The translations under genes were made by a program, and so were the position numbers. Below the pieces are notes generated by a model. It was given only the letters and a program-made list of their open reading frames with translations, was not told the origin of the DNA and did not search any database. This document shows positions 25,836-27,283 of a DNA stretch of 27,283 bases, piece by piece; position 1 is the stretch's first letter; each line of letters starts with the position of its first letter. Source of the DNA: Pirellulales bacterium (GTDB lineage Bacteria; Planctomycetota; Planctomycetia; Pirellulales; JAICIG01); contig JAICIG010000038.1 of the NCBI GenBank assembly GCA_025924495.1, forward strand, positions 1-27,283, given 5' to 3'.

Positions 25836-27283
25836 ATGAAAGTCGCTGGCGGGAATCGCTATCGCTGGGCTGCCTCGGGCGACGTCAACGCCTTTTTCGG
25901 CTTGATGTTGGATAACGTCGCCGATTTGGTGTTGATGGTCGGACTGATGAGTTCGGCCTTCGGATTTCCTGCAACTTTTGCTCTTCGTTACATGGTGCCG
26001 GGAACAGCGGTGGGAGTGCTTGTCGGGGATTTGCTGTTCACCTGGATGGCCTTCCGACTGGCCAAGAGAATCGGACGTAACGACATAACTGCCATGCCCT
26101 TGGGGCTTGACACGCCCAGCACATTTGGCATGGTGTTCTTCGTTCTAGGCCCCGCCTATCAAGCCGCCACGGCTGCCGGGATGGAAGCGGAAGCGGCGGC
26201 TCAACATACCTGGCAGATTGGGATTTGCGCCATCGTCGCCAGCGGCGTATTTAAGCTGGGTTGCGCGGTCGGCTCAGGCTGGATTCGCCGCCTAGTGCCC
26301 CGCGCCGGGCTGCTGGGCTCGCTGGCCGCAATCGCCTTGGTCCTCATCAGCTTCCTCCCCTTGACCGAGATTCTGCACCATCCTGTTGCAGGATTCGTCT
26401 CACTTGGAATCATTTTGACGACACTTGTGGCTCGAGTTGATTTACCGTTCCGGCTTCCTGGAGCCCTCGGGGCGCTACTGGTAGGGGGCGCCGTCTACTA
26501 CATTATGCAGGCGTGTGGCTTCGGCCAAGCCGAGGCCTTGCCGATCCGGCCGGCCGATGCGCTCTTTCCGCGTGAGTGGTGGGAAGCGTTCGACTTCGGC
26601 TGGATGGCGGCCTGGAAAGATTCGTTTTGCTATTTGCCGATCGTGATTCCTTTTGCGTTGGCAACGGTCGTAGGGGGGATCGATTGTACGGAGAGCGCAG
26701 CGGCGACCGGCGATGAGTTCTCGACGGAGCAGATCATTGCCGTCGAGGCCCTGGCAACCCTAGTTGCAGGCTTCTGCGGCGGCGTCATTCAGACGACGCC
26801 TTACATCGGCCACCCCGCCTACAAGGCCATGGGCGGCCGGTCCGCTTATACGCTCGCCACCGCGCTGTTCATCGGCAGCGCCGGCGTGCTCGGCTATTTC
26901 GGCTACTTGTATGCGATCATTCCGAAAGCGGCCGTTTTTCCGATCTTGATCTTCGTAGGGCTGGAAATCACGGCCCAAAGCTTCTTTGCCACGCCTCGCC
27001 GGCATTATCCCGCCGTAGCGATGGCGTGTGCGCCCGCCTTGGCATCGCTGATTGTGATCTATACCGATCAGATCCTTGGAGCGGCTCGGCTTTCGATCGA
27101 GATCCTCGAACTGCAGCCGGCGACTCAGCTATTGGCCAAGAACCTGCTGACCTTGCGCATTCTCTCGGGCGGATTCATCGTGACGAGCTTGCTCTGGGCT
27201 TCGACCGTAGCCATGCTCGTCGATCGCCGTCTCAAGGCAGCCTCCGCATTTATTGCTACGGCGGCCATCGCCAGCCTGTTCGG
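25836..27283 (+). CDS. NCS2-like nucleobase permease (partial, runs off the window)
   Basis: The frame is open from the ATG at 25836 to the last base (482 codons visible); the C-terminus lies beyond the window. An in-frame stop at 25824 makes this ATG the first possible one; its ribosome site is poor. The protein is a many-helix inner-membrane transporter. Landmarks are SGDVNAFFGLMLDNVADLVL, RYMVPGTAVGVLVGDLLFTW, RNDITAMPLGLDTPSTFGMV (substrate-path region), VVGGIDCTESAAATGDEF and IQTTPYIGHPAYKAMGGRSA. These fit the xanthine/uracil/adenine permease superfamily, in a subgroup often annotated simply as permease. Substrate not determinable. It diverges from the sigma factor gene with a 221-base shared upstream region. 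Confidence 0.85.
   Translation, partial: MKVAGGNRYRWAASGDVNAFFGLMLDNVADLVLMVGLMSSAFGFPATFALRYMVPGTAVGVLVGDLLFTWMAFRLAKRIGRNDITAMPLGLDTPSTFGMVFFVLGPAYQAATAAGMEAEAAAQHTWQIGICAIVASGVFKLGCAVGSGWIRRLVPRAGLLGSLAAIALVLISFLPLTEILHHPVAGFVSLGIILTTLVARVDLPFRLPGALGALLVGGAVYYIMQACGFGQAEALPIRPADALFPREWWEAFDFGWMAAWKDSFCYLPIVIPFALATVVGGIDCTESAAATGDEFSTEQIIAVEALATLVAGFCGGVIQTTPYIGHPAYKAMGGRSAYTLATALFIGSAGVLGYFGYLYAIIPKAAVFPILIFVGLEITAQSFFATPRRHYPAVAMACAPALASLIVIYTDQILGAARLSIEILELQPATQLLAKNLLTLRILSGGFIVTSLLWASTVAMLVDRRLKAASAFIATAAIASLF

Overview
The window looks like a planctomycete chromosome (Pirellulales-like, moderately GC-rich). This is inferred from gene content: two export-type PQQ/BamB-like beta-propeller proteins opening with an AWRGPEQNG-type block, a CCEQP-repeat cysteine-rich secreted protein, an Hsp70 next to a J-like/MshEN membrane protein, an SxtJ/DUF5989/carbamoyltransferase operon, and an anti-sigma protein ending in a DUF1559-like segment. 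No rRNA, tRNA, CRISPR array, insertion sequence or phage module was seen.

Layout. 1-1626: a minus-strand cysteine-rich secreted protein with its own terminator, then a ~750-base stretch with no supported gene but one strong bulged hairpin. 1627-7296: a plus-strand run with a cupin, a secreted beta-propeller protein, a lipoprotein beta-propeller paralogue and a receiver-like protein lacking its phospho-acceptor Asp. 7479-19088: a long minus-strand block. Read in transcription order it holds SGNH hydrolase, carbamoyltransferase, SxtJ-like protein and DUF5989 (one tight operon), an esterase/SMP-30 fusion, an M20 peptidase, a BFD-type [2Fe-2S] protein, a small basic protein, a probable lipoprotein, a lidless Hsp70, and an HPD-less J-like/MshEN membrane protein. 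19244-20577 (minus): a LigD-type phosphoesterase domain protein, the nicotinamidase pncA, and a truncated, frameshifted remnant of the RNA 2'-phosphotransferase kptA. 20710-22425 (plus): a YVTN-propeller/di-heme cytochrome whose start codon is unclear. 22486-25614 (minus): a membrane dipeptidase, then an ECF sigma factor coupled to its anti-sigma-like partner, closed by a clean terminator. 25836 to the end (plus): an NCS2-like permease cut off by the window edge.

How they work together. The best candidate for an undescribed system is the four-gene operon at 15472-19088. It pairs a cytosolic carbamoyltransferase with two small membrane proteins of unknown function and an N-terminally anchored SGNH hydrolase, which suggests carbamoylation and trimming or transfer of an envelope or exported glycan or metabolite. 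The second is the Hsp70/J-like/MshEN pair at 7479-10216. Its Hsp70 lacks the alpha-helical lid, and its membrane partner has a J-like domain without the HPD triad, so it probably does not work as a classical DnaK-DnaJ pair. The kptA remnant next to pncA and a DNA-end phosphoesterase suggests a former NAD-linked nucleic-acid end-processing neighbourhood that has decayed.
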